DNA of 64,000 nucleotides. Origin: Vigna angularis. Its lineage: Eukaryota > Streptophyta > Magnoliopsida > Fabales > Fabaceae. Under the pieces are notes generated by a model. It did not search any database and had not been told where the DNA came from. It saw nothing but the letters and a program-made list of their open reading frames with translations. The stretch's first letter is position 1; every line of letters begins with the position of its first letter. The position numbers and the translations under genes are program-made. The stretch covers positions 19,824,825-19,888,824 of the forward strand of contig NC_068974.1 in NCBI RefSeq assembly GCF_016808095.1. Reading direction: 5' to 3'. Below are positions 34,432 to 45,661 of this stretch, in pieces.

Positions 34432-36198
34432 ATGTCTGCAGGTTCCAGCCATGCTTCATCTCATGGAGATAGCAACCATGGAAGCCCTTCTAGCAAGTTT
34501 GATGTGATGAAGGCCTTCCAACAAATGCAACATCAACTTGATGCTATGAGCAAACGGTTAAACGCGGAAACAAAGGCTAAAGGGAAGCAATCTCATGGTC
34601 ATGATCATGGTTCCTACAAGAAGAAGCAAGAAGCTAGAACCGTAAATGTATACCTTCCCTCACCAAAGCATCCTCAAGAAGATAAAGCTATGGACCAAGG
34701 CCTTACACTACCAAAGTTGAATTTGCCTACTTTCAAAGGGGAAGCCGAGCCGTCTATTTTTCTAGATTGGATAGCTAAAGTAGACCAAATTTTTGATTTG
34801 TATAGTGTAAATGGACCTTTGCGTGTAAAGTTAGCTTGTTTAGCTTTAGAGGGATACGCCAAACAATGGCTAAATAGGAGATACTTAACCATGGCCTCAC
34901 CCGCGAGTACATGGGAACATTGTAGGGACATTTTGTACCAACGTTTCGTACCTCCATACTACCATAGGGACCTCTTGATTAAGCTCCAACGGCTTACTCA
35001 AGGTAGACGAAGTGTGGAGGAGTATGCTCGTGAGCTCGAAGTGCTCCTACATCATACTAACCTTAAAAAAAATGATCATGCAAAAATAGTTAGATTTATT
35101 AGTGGACTTAATAGTAACATCCAAGATATAATTGAATTCCATGATGATGAGACTTTAAATGTAGTGGTTCATAGAGCCATGAAAGTAGAGAAGAAACTCT
35201 TGAAAAAAGAAGCTTGTCACAACAAATTTTCCAAATCTTCAAGAGATGTTTTCTACAAATCCTCATCATCAAAGGATAAAACCAAGGATGTCTCTAAGGA
35301 GTCCACTAACAAATCGTTTCCTCATTCTTCTTCTAACCATTCCTCTTCCCCACCTAAATCTCCTTCTAGACCAAGTCACATTAAATGTTTTAAATGTTTA
35401 GGACATGGTCATATAGCCTCTGCCTGCCCCACCAAAAAGGCAACATGCATTGAGGGTGAAGTAATTATGACTAATGAGTCTACCTCTTCCTTAACTTCAC
35501 CAACCTATAGCTCTTCTTCCTCATCAAGTGATGCCCAAGAGAAGGTCATGCTTACTTGTTTAAATGAAGAAAGAAAAGCAAGAGAGGAGAGAATAAAAGA
35601 AGAGACTGAGAGAAAAGAAAGAGAGGAGAGAGAAAAGAAAGAAAAAGAAGAACTTGTGAGAGAAATGGAGAAGGACAAAGTCTTAGTCAAAAAGGAAGTG
35701 TTACTGAAGGCACCATCCACTCCCATCATTCAAATAGATCTAAACCATGACAGGGGAGATTTTCAATCCTTCTACTTTTCTCATTTTCCTAAGTTTTCTT
35801 TCTTTGTTCCAAAAATATTTTGCACAACTTTTTCACCTCCCTCTTTCCTTCTTTCCAACTATTCCATAAACATTTATGAAACATGTCATGAGTTAGTGTT
35901 ACCCCTTTGGGTCCATTCAACTCAAGACAAAAATAATTTTTTCTCTAAAAATGGTCTCCTAGTTTTCACCACTAAATGCAATAAAAATATCAGGAGACTT
36001 TCTTTTACTATTACTTGTTTATATACATTGATTGGTCAACATAAATTCATTCACAAAATGTTTAATGATTTTTGCAGATTGACATTTGATCCAGGAGGAG
36101 TTACTTTGGTTTATACACGAAATAAGTCACTAAATCTCTCTTTGTTGCAGGCTTTTCAAGATTCGAGGTCGAATCCTCTCCAACCTGGGGGGGGATGA
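34432..36198 (+). CDS. gag polyprotein, intact, of TR-GAG element
   Basis: From ATG 34432 the frame is open for 588 codons and would make a Ty3/gypsy-type capsid. The N-terminus is Ser/His-rich with a KAFQQMQHQLDAMSKRL helix. The gag core follows at about residues 95-260 (LPTFKGEAEPSIFLDWIAKV, LEGYAKQWLNRR, LLIKLQRLTQGRRSVEEYAR). A CCHC zinc knuckle CFKCLGHGHIASAC has Cys319, Cys322, His327 and Cys332. After it comes a charged Arg/Glu/Lys-rich coiled segment (about 377-420), then an unusual aromatic-rich tail of some 160 residues that is not typical of gag. The frame runs through the polypurine tract, and its stop TGA is the first three bases of the 3' LTR. No break is visible. An upstream TTG also opens the frame, but the ATG is preferred. 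Confidence 0.9.
   Translation: MSAGSSHASSHGDSNHGSPSSKFDVMKAFQQMQHQLDAMSKRLNAETKAKGKQSHGHDHGSYKKKQEARTVNVYLPSPKHPQEDKAMDQGLTLPKLNLPTFKGEAEPSIFLDWIAKVDQIFDLYSVNGPLRVKLACLALEGYAKQWLNRRYLTMASPASTWEHCRDILYQRFVPPYYHRDLLIKLQRLTQGRRSVEEYARELEVLLHHTNLKKNDHAKIVRFISGLNSNIQDIIEFHDDETLNVVVHRAMKVEKKLLKKEACHNKFSKSSRDVFYKSSSSKDKTKDVSKESTNKSFPHSSSNHSSSPPKSPSRPSHIKCFKCLGHGHIASACPTKKATCIEGEVIMTNESTSSLTSPTYSSSSSSSDAQEKVMLTCLNEERKAREERIKEETERKEREEREKKEKEELVREMEKDKVLVKKEVLLKAPSTPIIQIDLNHDRGDFQSFYFSHFPKFSFFVPKIFCTTFSPPSFLLSNYSINIYETCHELVLPLWVHSTQDKNNFFSKNGLLVFTTKCNKNIRRLSFTITCLYTLIGQHKFIHKMFNDFCRLTFDPGGVTLVYTRNKSLNLSLLQAFQDSRSNPLQPGGG
36183..36195 (+). other. polypurine tract of gag-only element
   Basis: CCTGGGGGGGGA directly before the 3' LTR; it also encodes the last gag residues (PGGG). 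Confidence 0.8.
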
Positions 36199-36930
36199 TA
36201 TGATCATAAATGGGTCAAGTAGTGAAGAGTTTCAAAGTGACAAAAAACACAAAAAGAGTAGAATAGGTTTCCTTTGGGCGTGTATTTGCCTTTTGATTTC
36301 TTTCTCTTAGTTCTTGTGAATAATTGCTTATAAACTCTTCTTTCTCTTTAAGAGTAAGCAATGTGGGACTTTCCATAGCTTTGTCTTAAAAAGAATAGAA
36401 GAGAAAGTGAGCATTCTAGGCGTGTAGGAGTTAGTAGCATAGCTAGTTTTCATTTTTTGAACTATAGGAGAACTAGTTGCCTTATAAACCCTTTGGAGTG
36501 GAGAGAATTGAGCAATGTGGGACTCAAAAGTCCCTAGAAGACCTGTAGCAGCTGCTGGACGGACTACACCCTCAAAAGTCCCACATCTCCTAGATCTTGC
36601 ATCTTAGCTCACTCCAAAGGTTATATAAGAAGGCTTAGGGGTCTCCTTTTTGCACACCTTACCTTGAATCAATTGAATTTTGAGTTGATTTGCATTTTTG
36701 CAATCTTCTTTGAGATAGAATTCTGTCTCTAAAGTCCCAAATTTGGGCAGACCTTATCTTGTTCAAGCAAGTGGCGGTCCTCCTCTTGATGCTTATCTTG
36801 GAAGCTTGTTCAAGTGGCGCATCTTCAATTCCTAAGTTTCCTTTTCCTTAATCTCTTCCATTTTTAATTTCTTTCCCATTCTCTTAAATGTCATTTAGTA
36901 TATTCTCTCTAGGTATGCACTTCCCCATCA
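36196..36930 (+). repeat. 3' LTR (735 bp)
   Basis: Same length and, as far as I can read, the same sequence as 32150-32884. Confidence 0.95.
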
Positions 36931-36935
36931 GTCAT

Positions 36936-38592
36936 GACCACTGCGCCCGCGAACCGGAACAGAGAGGATGAGGATCTCCTGCAACGTCAAGCTCGAACAG
37001 AGAAAGGAGGGAGAACGAAGAGAACCCCACTACTCTTTGCACACAAGGAGAGTTTTCCTTAGGGCTGGGGTTGTCCGCGAACCCGAAAACAAAAATGGGG
37101 AAGAATAAAGATGCTCCCCTAGCAATCCTTTTGCGGGAGCTCAAAGAGTCCTTAAGCTGCCTCAGGTTGGGGTTTCCGCGAAGAAGAGGAAGGCAAACAA
37201 AATTGGGGAAACAATGCTTCAGATTAGGGTATTGGGATGAATCTTTGGGATTTTACTAGAGTAATTAGGATTAAATTGGTTTAATTAAATTCTCCAATTA
37301 GAATTAGAGAAATAATTAAATTTACCACTTACAACAGAAATTAACAACCCCAAATTATTTTTAATTAACGTTAACAGGAAAATCAAAATTCTTACTTTAT
37401 ATAGCAACCCCTAATTAATTTTAATTAACATTAAAAGGAAACCTTAATTTTTACTTTATTCGTAATTATAATTCTAATTATAACCAAATGGAAAACCTTA
37501 CTCCTGCTACTGCAATCTTCTCTTCCGATTTTCTCTTTCCAAATTTAATTAAAGTTAACCCATTAATTACATTATCACCTTACAATCACCATGTTTTCAT
37601 CTTTATTTAAACTCCTTTTCGTTCTTAAAAACTAAACCAATATTTATTGGTTCCAAACTCAATTTTTTCTTTCATGGTTACAAAAGCCAAAATAAATTTC
37701 AAGAATCATTCAAACAAAATAGAAGTATCAAATCACCATTCAACACATTCACATACATACTAACAATTAAATAATTAAAGGAAAACATACGTCAGCTTCA
37801 CATACCTTAGTCAATTATAAAGCTTTAAGATTGAAGATCAATCAATTATATATGTATGTTTCTGCTATCTTCTAAAAATATTTTCTCCTCTTCAATCTTT
37901 CTGTCTCATTTCTCTCGAATATGTTACGTACCTTTCTTTATATGCTTCCTTTCTTTTTATTTCTTACTTATTTAATTTCTGCACCTCAATATACAAAGGG
38001 AAAAGACATTATTGTCCTTAGACAAAATATAACTAAAATAAAATAAAGGTTTCTCATAAATTTATCTCCATAAGATTTGAACTCACATTCATTCAATCCT
38101 AAACACACATCTTTACCAACAAGTCAACACATCACACTCAAGATATATAACATCATAAATTTAACAATCATACAATAACATGTGTTACACTTATATCCAC
38201 AAAATAAATAAATAACATAGAATTTTATATTTTTTTCAAGACTTGCACACCAACTAAGCTACACAACACCTTATGAACTCATGCAGATTTTAATAAAACA
38301 TACTCAAATCTTTTTTATAAACTCTACATTTTCTCAGGTCTTACAATCACAACCATTTCATACTTGAATCGACACCATACACACTTAGACATACATTGTA
38401 AATTCATTTCAAATAGTCATGGAATAACATAAACTCAAACATGTATAGTGGCACTTAGAAGTGGAACCCAACTTTAGGTTTTTTGTAGAAGGTGGCGCTG
38501 AGTGACAATCCAAGCGCCCAACACTAAACCTTTTGTAAAAGGTGGCACTAGGCAACGATCCTAAAGCTCAATGTCATTCTTTTTTCAAGAAG
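36936..38592. other. unassigned, AT-rich to the right
   Basis: It continues the sequence interrupted at 32149. Up to about 37260 it is moderately GC-rich with short frames on both strands that match nothing known. Beyond, it is AT-rich with a duplicated CCCTAATTAATTTTAATTAAC-like phrase (about 37350 and 37409). Near 38470-38580 is a GTGGCGCTGAGTG motif of the kind seen in neighbouring LTRs. Confidence 0.4.
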
Positions 38593-39289
38593 GTTGTGTA
38601 ATGCCTCAAATTTTAGGGTGTCACGAGATATTCAAAAATCAGAAACTTCAATTTTCTATCATAACATGAAAACGTATTTTTCAAAATCTTAACATTAAAA
38701 ATACATAATTTATTCAAACTATATGGGTTCCAAAAGACTTGTCCAATTACATTATTAAAAATAATGGAAATAACTGCAACTACATTGTCTTAAATTTAAC
38801 AAAATAACTTTCATTAAAACTCCCAAGTCTATTTCCCGTCATCTCTCGAATCTATCCTTCCTCAGCACCATCTACAACACCATTTGCTAACGTATAATAC
38901 ATTATAGGATCATCGCCAATAATTTCATTCACAACACACAAACACAAACACGTACACGGTAAGCTACCGATAAAACAATCATAATAATAATAAGATATAA
39001 ACACACTGAATATATTAACCATAAACCAACTCATACCTAATTGTAATAACAATAATATTCCTAATCCTCTAGCATGACAACTTAATCAATATGAATTACT
39101 CAATTCTCGATCTTCGATCCTTGATTACTTGACCCTTGATGTCATTACTAACGTCTCACACATAGATCCTTGGTCTATCCACTCATTAACACCTATGCTA
39201 ACTACATACTATAACCATTATAGTAACAACATTATCAACATAACATCATCTGGAGCATCTCCAATACTATGATCATCATTGGTGATAGG
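38593..39289 (-). repeat. probable diverged LTR end
   Basis: It begins TGTAATGCCTCAAATTTTAG and later has ACACGGTAAGCTACCGATAA, matching in layout the terminus of the LARD LTR (7654 and 22939) and 27664-28000. Boundaries are not fixed. Confidence 0.4.
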
Positions 39290-40190
39290 GGGAGCAATAT
39301 CATGAATGCTAAACTCAACTCCTTATATGGTTTTTCTTTTGATGATGACAACACATGTAGTTGCTTTTGATGATGACATTACATATGTTTCCATGACTGC
39401 AACTTATTTTGTATGAACTAGTTGATATGCATACTTACTGTGATTATACATGTGTTAACATCTATTGTATGCAAGCTACAAGTTTTAACCAATTACATTA
39501 TGTGTATAATTGATTAAAACTCGTGCCTTTGCAATACATCTTTTTGGATTGTGCTTTGATGAGTTTTGTGTTGAAAATGTTTTCAAAATGCCTAAGTGTT
39601 GTACTTAATCGATTACACTTGAAGAACAGATTTGGATTTTCATTGTTGATCAACTACTACACTATTGAGGTGTACTCTTCATTGATCAGATTTCGTTTTT
39701 AGCAATCTTGTATTGTGTTGTTCCCTGTGTGTGCGACATGGAAGAAGAGCGTGGAGTTATTTGTACTTTGAGAGGTGTGTCAAAGGGCGACTATAGAAGA
39801 GGAATGTTCTTGCTGTAGGGTTTTATTGTTAGCTATATTAGATTAGTGAGTTAGAGAGGTAGTTACACTTGAGAGGTGGTCTCTGTAAAGCCTTGTTGTA
39901 AAAACTCATATCTTTATAGTGCAATTGGCTTTCAATCTCAGGTTGATTGAAAGGACATTGGATATAGGCATTGAGGCCGAACCAGTATAAACCTTATGTT
40001 TGTATTTCTTTCCTTATCTCTTTTACTTTCATTGCATGCGTTTTATTACTTGGATTTTAAGATATATAGATTAAAGGTCATTCTAAGTTTTCAAAAAGAT
40101 TGAAAAAGTAATTGTTTTTACTGATCACCAATTCACTCCCCCTCTTGGTAAGGGAAACATGACACTTCTTTTCTTACAATTGGCACTAGA
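39290..40190 (+). repeat. SIRE-like LTR and leader region
   Basis: It shows GATAGGGGGAGCAATATC, then twice CTTTTGATGATGACA (39334 and 39367), typical of the SIRE/Maximus 3' end and LTR. It also has CACCAATTCACTCCCCCTC near 40126 and a decayed primer site TTGGCACTAGAG near 40182. AATCGATTACA-type words recur. Exact LTR ends are not resolved. Confidence 0.55.
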
Positions 40191-40257
40191 GTTGATTTTC
40201 AAAAATTACTCAAAAAATAATCGATTACATTTTCTGTGAAATCGATTAATTGATCCT

Positions 40258-40672
40258 AATGGCCTTTGTTTCTCAGATCATGAGTAAGAGTGAATTTGAT
40301 AGTTTCCAAAATGCCACCTGTAGAAATATATTTGATTTTGTTACTAACAGTTCTTATAAAGTGTGAAAAATAGGAACTTTTCGGAAATTCCTTCAAGAAA
40401 GGGAAAGCAATCTAAACATTCTGAGATCTGAAGATAAGTCATTAAATTTGTTGACAAAAATATTTACCCGGTTTCTGAAGATAATGATTGACTTATGGGA
40501 AACATCTTTTAAATCGGTTATTTGCTTGTTGTCCAAAGATGATGATGCTTGGTTATGGCATAAAAGGCTAGCTTACATTCATATGGCATAGTTAAATAAA
40601 CTTGTTTCTAAAAACCTTGTAGTCGGATTGCAAAACATAAAATGTGTCTTTGATAGGCTTTGTTATGCTTGT
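40258..40672 (+). pseudogene. copia gag start and GAG-pre-integrase remnant
   Basis: ATG 40258 opens MAFVSQIMSKSEFDSFQNAT and soon meets stops. From about 40520 another stretch reads LSKDDDAWLWHKRLAYIHMA, a stop, then LNKLVSKNLVVGL, which is the copia GAG-pre-integrase motif (WHxRL...). It ends at the CYAC of the zinc region, where the Tat-like element is inserted. Protease and most of gag are deleted. Confidence 0.8.
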
Positions 40673-43189
40673 TGATACGACTGTCGCGGTCATACAATAT
40701 TGATGTGCAAGTAAGAATGCAGTACAGTGCTAGGAAGTGACTCCTAGGTCGTCTCTCAAGGACCAATTTTGAGTCGGTTAAGTCTCAGATTTTTAAACAC
40801 GAAGGGGGGTGTTTGTGATTTTTGATGCGGTAAAATAAAATAAATTAGACTGGAATTTAAACACAACTGAATTTAAAAACACTAAAATAAATTTCAAAGC
40901 AGTAAAACCAAACGGTAAAAGATGATAAAAATGGAACAATAAATATTCAGAAACGGTAAAATTTAACGATGCATAAAACAATAAACGGTAAAATAAAAGA
41001 GACAGTAAAAATAAAAGCACTTGACTGAAAATGAAATTTATCAAAGATTCAACTCTTAAATTAAAATTCCAATGAGAAAACTGTAACACACTTCTACTGC
41101 TTCAGACATTAAAGTATTTGCACTGTTTAAAATGAAAATAACTGAGAGATCTACTGGAAGGGAAGAGGCGAGAGCCTCTTCCAGGCCGTGCACTAAAACT
41201 ACTCCTAATTCTCTGATAAAATCTCTTACTTCTTCTCTGCTTGCTGATGCTCTTTTATAGCCCAAACTCAGAACAACTCCCATAGGATGCTCTCTCATTC
41301 AACTTGGTTCCTTGCACAAATTTCTGAGCAATAGCTTCTTGCCCGTGAGAAAATAGGGTGAGGGCCCTCCATTTTTGCCAATTAATCTTGTCTTCTTCTT
41401 CAATACTTTCTTGCACACCATTCCAACCGTGGGCTCCTCTTCTTTCCAACCAATGAATCACGTGAAGCTTCCACAACTATTCAAGCACCACAACACTTCT
41501 ACTGCCGAGAAATCGCTGTTGGATGCCAAATCTCCGTGCACTACTGTTGTGTTGCTGCCGTGGTAGTGTGCTGCTGGACTTCAGATGAAGGCCTCTTCTA
41601 CTGGACCGTGGAGGACGTGACATGAGTTCTTCTCCAGCCAAAACAAACTCCATGAGCCACCGTGCACCAGCCAATCCCGAGAGTTGACACCACCTCCGTT
41701 TCTTCATTTGGATGCGTCTCCTTTCCTTCCTCTCGGTATGCTTCTTCTTCCATATCATCTTTCAACGTGGTGGTTGCCATGGCCGTGTGGTGTTTATTTT
41801 TCTGCACCTCCAATGCATGTTGGACCGTGAACTAGCTTCATTGATGTTCCGTTTGGACTGGTGGAGGTTGCTGGATTAGTGCTCCAGTCGTGACACCTCC
41901 CAAACTGGACCGTGAAGACCGTGAGCTTGTACCCCCTTGGACGTATCTTCTTTGCTGTGTTGGTGGACGGTGATGTGCTGCTCTTTCTTCAACAACTACT
42001 GCTGTCCGTTTTTGGCCTCCAAGAACAGCCGTGAATGTGGCTGCTGGATTGCTTTGAGCGTGAAGATGTTGCTTGCTGGACGGTGCAGCTGCTTGCTGCA
42101 TCTTCTCTGAGCTGTGCACACACTACTGCTATCCCACCAGGCGCACACTGCTGCTATCCCACCAGGCGCACACTGCTGCAACCTTCTTCCTGCTGGTGTG
42201 GACGTTGGTGTTGCTTGTTCTTCTTTGCTTGGACTGCTGGAACGTGTCAATCCTGGATGCTGCCGAGAAGTGCTGGACGTGAAGAATTTCCTTGTGCTTC
42301 CTTTCTTCAAGTTTGGTGGGTGGAAGCTGATTTGATGCTGGAACGTGTGAAGGCTGAATGTGGAGCCTAAACAAATGCACCCTACCACTTCCAATTGAGT
42401 TTTTTGTTGCTTGTGCAATATAAATCAATATTCTATTCTTTATTCCTGAATCACCAAATGCATCTGGAACAAAAGTAAAATCGTGCACACCATCTCCTTT
42501 TCAAATGAAAAGATGATTTACTAAGTGGTTAATGGACCCCTTAGGTTAAACATGTACCGTGTGATTTCCTCCAAATTAATGGTTACTTTCTCCCACAATT
42601 CAAACTCACGTTCCAGCCAAGAAATATTGTGGTGGCTCCCACTTTCTAGGAAATTTCTCCATTTTGTCTTAGGCCGTGAATCACTTTTCCAGAACAGCCT
42701 CCACTATAATGTTGCAGCCCTAATACACTTCCTTCTTGTCCTTCATAATGATAAAATAAAATAAAACCAAAGGCTTTCATGTATTAGGTGCCGAACATTA
42801 CTCCTTTTGTGCTCCACTTCACAGGTAATGTCTCTCCACAATATTAAAATAAAGGAAACATTGGTTGCCAACTTCCAACGTACACACTCAATCATGGCCG
42901 TGAGATTCATTAGGAAACCATCAAAGAATTAAGTTGCTCTCTTCTAGTGATTTAGCCAATTCGGTGTACAAAATGCTCTTTCAAATGTTCCACAATATTA
43001 TTCAATATTTTCCCTGCAATTACTAATACAAATAATTAGCTCAGATAATTCAAATTAGTTAAAATAAGAATTACTGGTTAATTTAAGCATAATTAGTAAA
43101 AACAGGAAAATACTGGACAATTAAGCACAATTCCCTGATTAATTTTAGCACAATAAACTAAGTGAAGTGTAGAAAATATCGACTCATCA
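40673..43189 (-). repeat. 3' LTR of Tat-like element (2517 bp)
   Basis: In element sense it begins TGATGAGTCGATATTTTC and ends CGACAGTCGTATCA. It contains a TATA box GGGCTATAAAAGAGC (about 41263-41249), a 25-bp tandem repeat with CTATCCCACCAGGCGCACA (about 42120-42178), and a conserved U5 hairpin near 40730-40750. Frames of 60-140 codons within it recur in the other LTR because the DNA is the same; they are not genes. Confidence 0.93.
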
Positions 43190-43206
43190 AAATAGACCAC
43201 ACTTAG
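43190..43206 (-). other. polypurine tract of Tat-like element
   Basis: The minus strand reads TAAGTGTGGTCTATTT directly before the LTR start TGATGAG. The core AAGTGTGGTCTA recurs at 44533-44544 and 46883-46894. Confidence 0.7.
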
Positions 43207-44523
43207 TCTTTTGCACTCCTGGGCAAAATCAAGACACAAATCAGGGAATAATTCAAAGGACATCAACGGACGTGACACAAATGCAGCATACAAAAAACAA
43301 AGATTCGTAAGAAAAATGGATTTACAGAGTTCTCAAAAAATCTGGATAAGGAAAGGATGTAGACAGTATCCAACACAAAATAGAAGAAAGCAGATACTTA
43401 CAGAAATCATCCAAGCAATTCAAAACATAGCAAAATGATTAATCAGCTCAAGAGGTGAATTGAAAATAACAAAACCTCACAGATGCACTACAGTGTTTCT
43501 CTCAAGTGTCTAGGGTAAATAATAATATCAGCTCGATGTACTCAAGAAAACAAACACAAGCAGACTTAGCAAGTTTCTAAAATCAACACTCAAAAACATA
43601 TGCATGTTCAGATCAAAAGGTCTTTTATGGGTTGTAATGGGGCCAAGGACAGGGGAGGATAAATTTGGATAAGTAGTTATAGCTCAGAAGAAATAGAGGT
43701 GCACTAGGGAAAAAAATGTAAACACAGTGAAATCTCACCCAAACCTCTAATTCAATCCTCTTCTCGACTCCATTATTCACAAAATTATTTTTCAATTTTC
43801 TCTTTTTCTCATCAAATTTTTTTTCATCCTGTCTTTTTTTTTTTTTTTTATCACACAACAGGATATAAATTATCATTTCAAAACATGATGAGGAACCAAC
43901 TAGCCAATTCATCAGAATTTCCAAGGAGACCACACTTATTCTCAAAATACTTCTATAGCTCCAGACTTTCCTAAGGTTAAGGTAATCATTTGTTTTTCAC
44001 TTAGGATCAGTGTATGAGCTTCAACACAAAGAAATATATACAGTATAGGCTCAAAGGGGTTATCAAAGGATAATAACAAGGTAGGCTTATTTGGCTAAAG
44101 AGGCTCAAGAATAAAATTGCCTTTATCACTTCCAAAAATGCATATAAATCAAGTATATCAAAAAGAATCAAGCCAAGGCATATGTGTAAGCAATCAAGAT
44201 ACATATCACACAAGAAAGAAAATTAAGTGGCTCAAATTCTCACACAGGGTATTCGTTACAATCAAATCAACCTCTTAAACATTATAATCATCTTCTAAGC
44301 AGAGAAAAGCAAGGATGTCAAACCATAAGCATCAGTCAAATGAAGTGAAAGATAAGTCTACAACTTAATTGAAATCCAGAAATCAAGAGAAAAATGTAAA
44401 ATTTATTGCACACAAAACACACTAAAAACAACTTAAATCAGAAAAAATTTAACACTCAAAAAAATTTAACACACAAAATACATACTAACAGAAACTAACA
44501 GAAATAACAGAAAAATTAGAATT
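43207..44523 (-). other. 3' non-coding tail of Tat-like element
   Basis: A-rich on the plus strand. No coding region that I recognise on either strand; the 106-codon minus frame near 43945-43625 is built on a poly(A/T) run. Confidence 0.6.
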
Positions 44524-44648
44524 TCTTCCCAGTAGACCACACTTAAATCACACAATGTCCTCAGTGTGTTACAATCATCAGATTATCAATTTCAGAGCAG
44601 TCAAATAATATAGACAAGTGCAATAAAAAGTAGGAAAAAGGGAAGAAA
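44524..44648. repeat. direct repeat A beside the WOX-type gene
   Basis: About 125 bp, starting TCTTCCCAGTAGACCACACT and ending GTAGGAAAAAGGGAAGAAA. It is homologous to 46873-46997 in the same orientation, with moderate divergence. Confidence 0.85.
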
Positions 44649-44655
44649 TTTTTAG

Positions 44656-44733
44656 TAACATCCATCAGTAGATGTTATCAATGACATCCATCAGCAGATG
44701 TCTAAATCACCTAGCACCCATCAGTAGATGCTA
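44656..44733 (-). repeat. three stem-loops with constant loop
   Basis: On the minus strand: TAACATC-TACTGATG-GATGTTA (as stems 44656-44662 / 44671-44677), GACATC-TGCTGATG-GATGTC (44683-44702), and a third with a one-base G-U pair (44712-44733). Stem bases change together while the 8-base loop is kept. Confidence 0.8.
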
Positions 44734-44832
44734 ATTTATTTATTTTTTTTTTTTGAAAAAGGGGATGACCGGTACTGTGACAACAGTTTCTGTGGAAACG
44801 ACCGGAACTGTTGCTACAGTGGCAGAATTTTC

Positions 44833-44844
44833 GCTATAAATAGG
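44833..44844 (+). promoter_or_regulatory. TATA box of the WOX-type gene
   Basis: GCTATAAATAGG, a canonical plant TATA box. It is followed after about 30 bp by a CT-rich leader (CTCTCTCTCTACTCTTCTC, 44881-44899) and, at 45010, a consensus splice donor. Upstream is a GACCGGTACTGTGACAACAG / GACCGGAACTGTTGCTACAG duplicated phrase (44767 and 44799), possibly regulatory. Confidence 0.75.
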
Positions 44845-44864
44845 CACCTCCTCAGCGTCGAGCG

Positions 44865-45661
44865 ACATTTCTGACTGCCCACTCTCTCTCTACTCTTCTC
44901 TTCTCTCTCCTCTTCTGAGCGTCTGGAGTCTGCACGGAGCCTCTACCACCGTGCCATCTGAAGAGTCTGAGATCCGCGAGGAGCTCCTCTGCCAACCGTA
45001 CTTCTCCGGGTAAGTCCTCGACACCTTCCTTCTTTCCTTCATGTAATTTCTTTCCTTTACGCTTTCTCTGCTTTTATTTCCCCCTTCTGCCGATTATTTT
45101 CTTTTATGCTTTCCTTTTCTTTTTTTCTTTTTTATTTTTTTTTCTCTTTTTTATTTTTTTATTTTTCAGTATTACTTGTCCTCTCTCCCTACCGTTCCAT
45201 CTTCTTTCTTTTCTTTTCAATTTTTTTCAATTTTCTAAACTTAAAACACTTAAAACACAACTGTCTTAAAACTTAAGGGGTATATCAGCTGGAAACCAGA
45301 CGTTAATCTCCCTTCGATTGAAGGTATGGCAGAGACAATCGGGTAGAACAACGCCACGTACCCCACTTAAAACTAAATAAACACAGAAACATAATTTACA
45401 TGAACAACATGGACAAGGACAACTGGACATAGATCCGTTTAGGACCCTTTTGCAAGGACCGTGAAACAGATCTGAGACCAGACACTGAAACATCAAAGAC
45501 AGACTGGACAAAATAAACCTAAAAAGAAACAAGAACAAATAAAGAAAACACTGAACTAAGAATCTAATATATATATATATATATTTTTTTTTTTTTCGTT
45601 TTTGTTCTTTTTATTTTTTTTCTATTTTTTTTTTATGTTTTAGAATATTTCGAGAGGAAGG
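44865..45661 (+). other. 5' UTR with intron of the WOX-type gene
   Basis: Predicted exon 1 runs from about 44865 to 45009 and ends CTTCTCCGG/GTAAGTCC. The intron spans 45010-45643, is T-rich as plant introns are, and ends ATGTTTTAG. Exon 2 begins 18 bases before the ATG. Confidence 0.6.

Larger units (their letters stand above)
32150..36930 (+). mobile_element. complete gag-only LTR retrotransposon (TR-GAG type)
   Basis: Two LTRs of 735 bp (32150-32884 and 36196-36930) appear identical along their length. They are flanked by the 5-bp duplication GTCAT (32145-32149 and 36931-36935). Primer site, leader, one gag gene and polypurine tract lie between them, and there is no protease, RT or integrase. 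All parts needed in cis are present, so it can be moved by a relative's enzymes. Confidence 0.95.

Noticed and set aside
40793..42764. Many frames of 60-140 codons, repeated at 49132-50736 and 52887-53126
   Set aside because: They recur only because the two LTRs are near-identical. They overlap on both strands and match no protein family.
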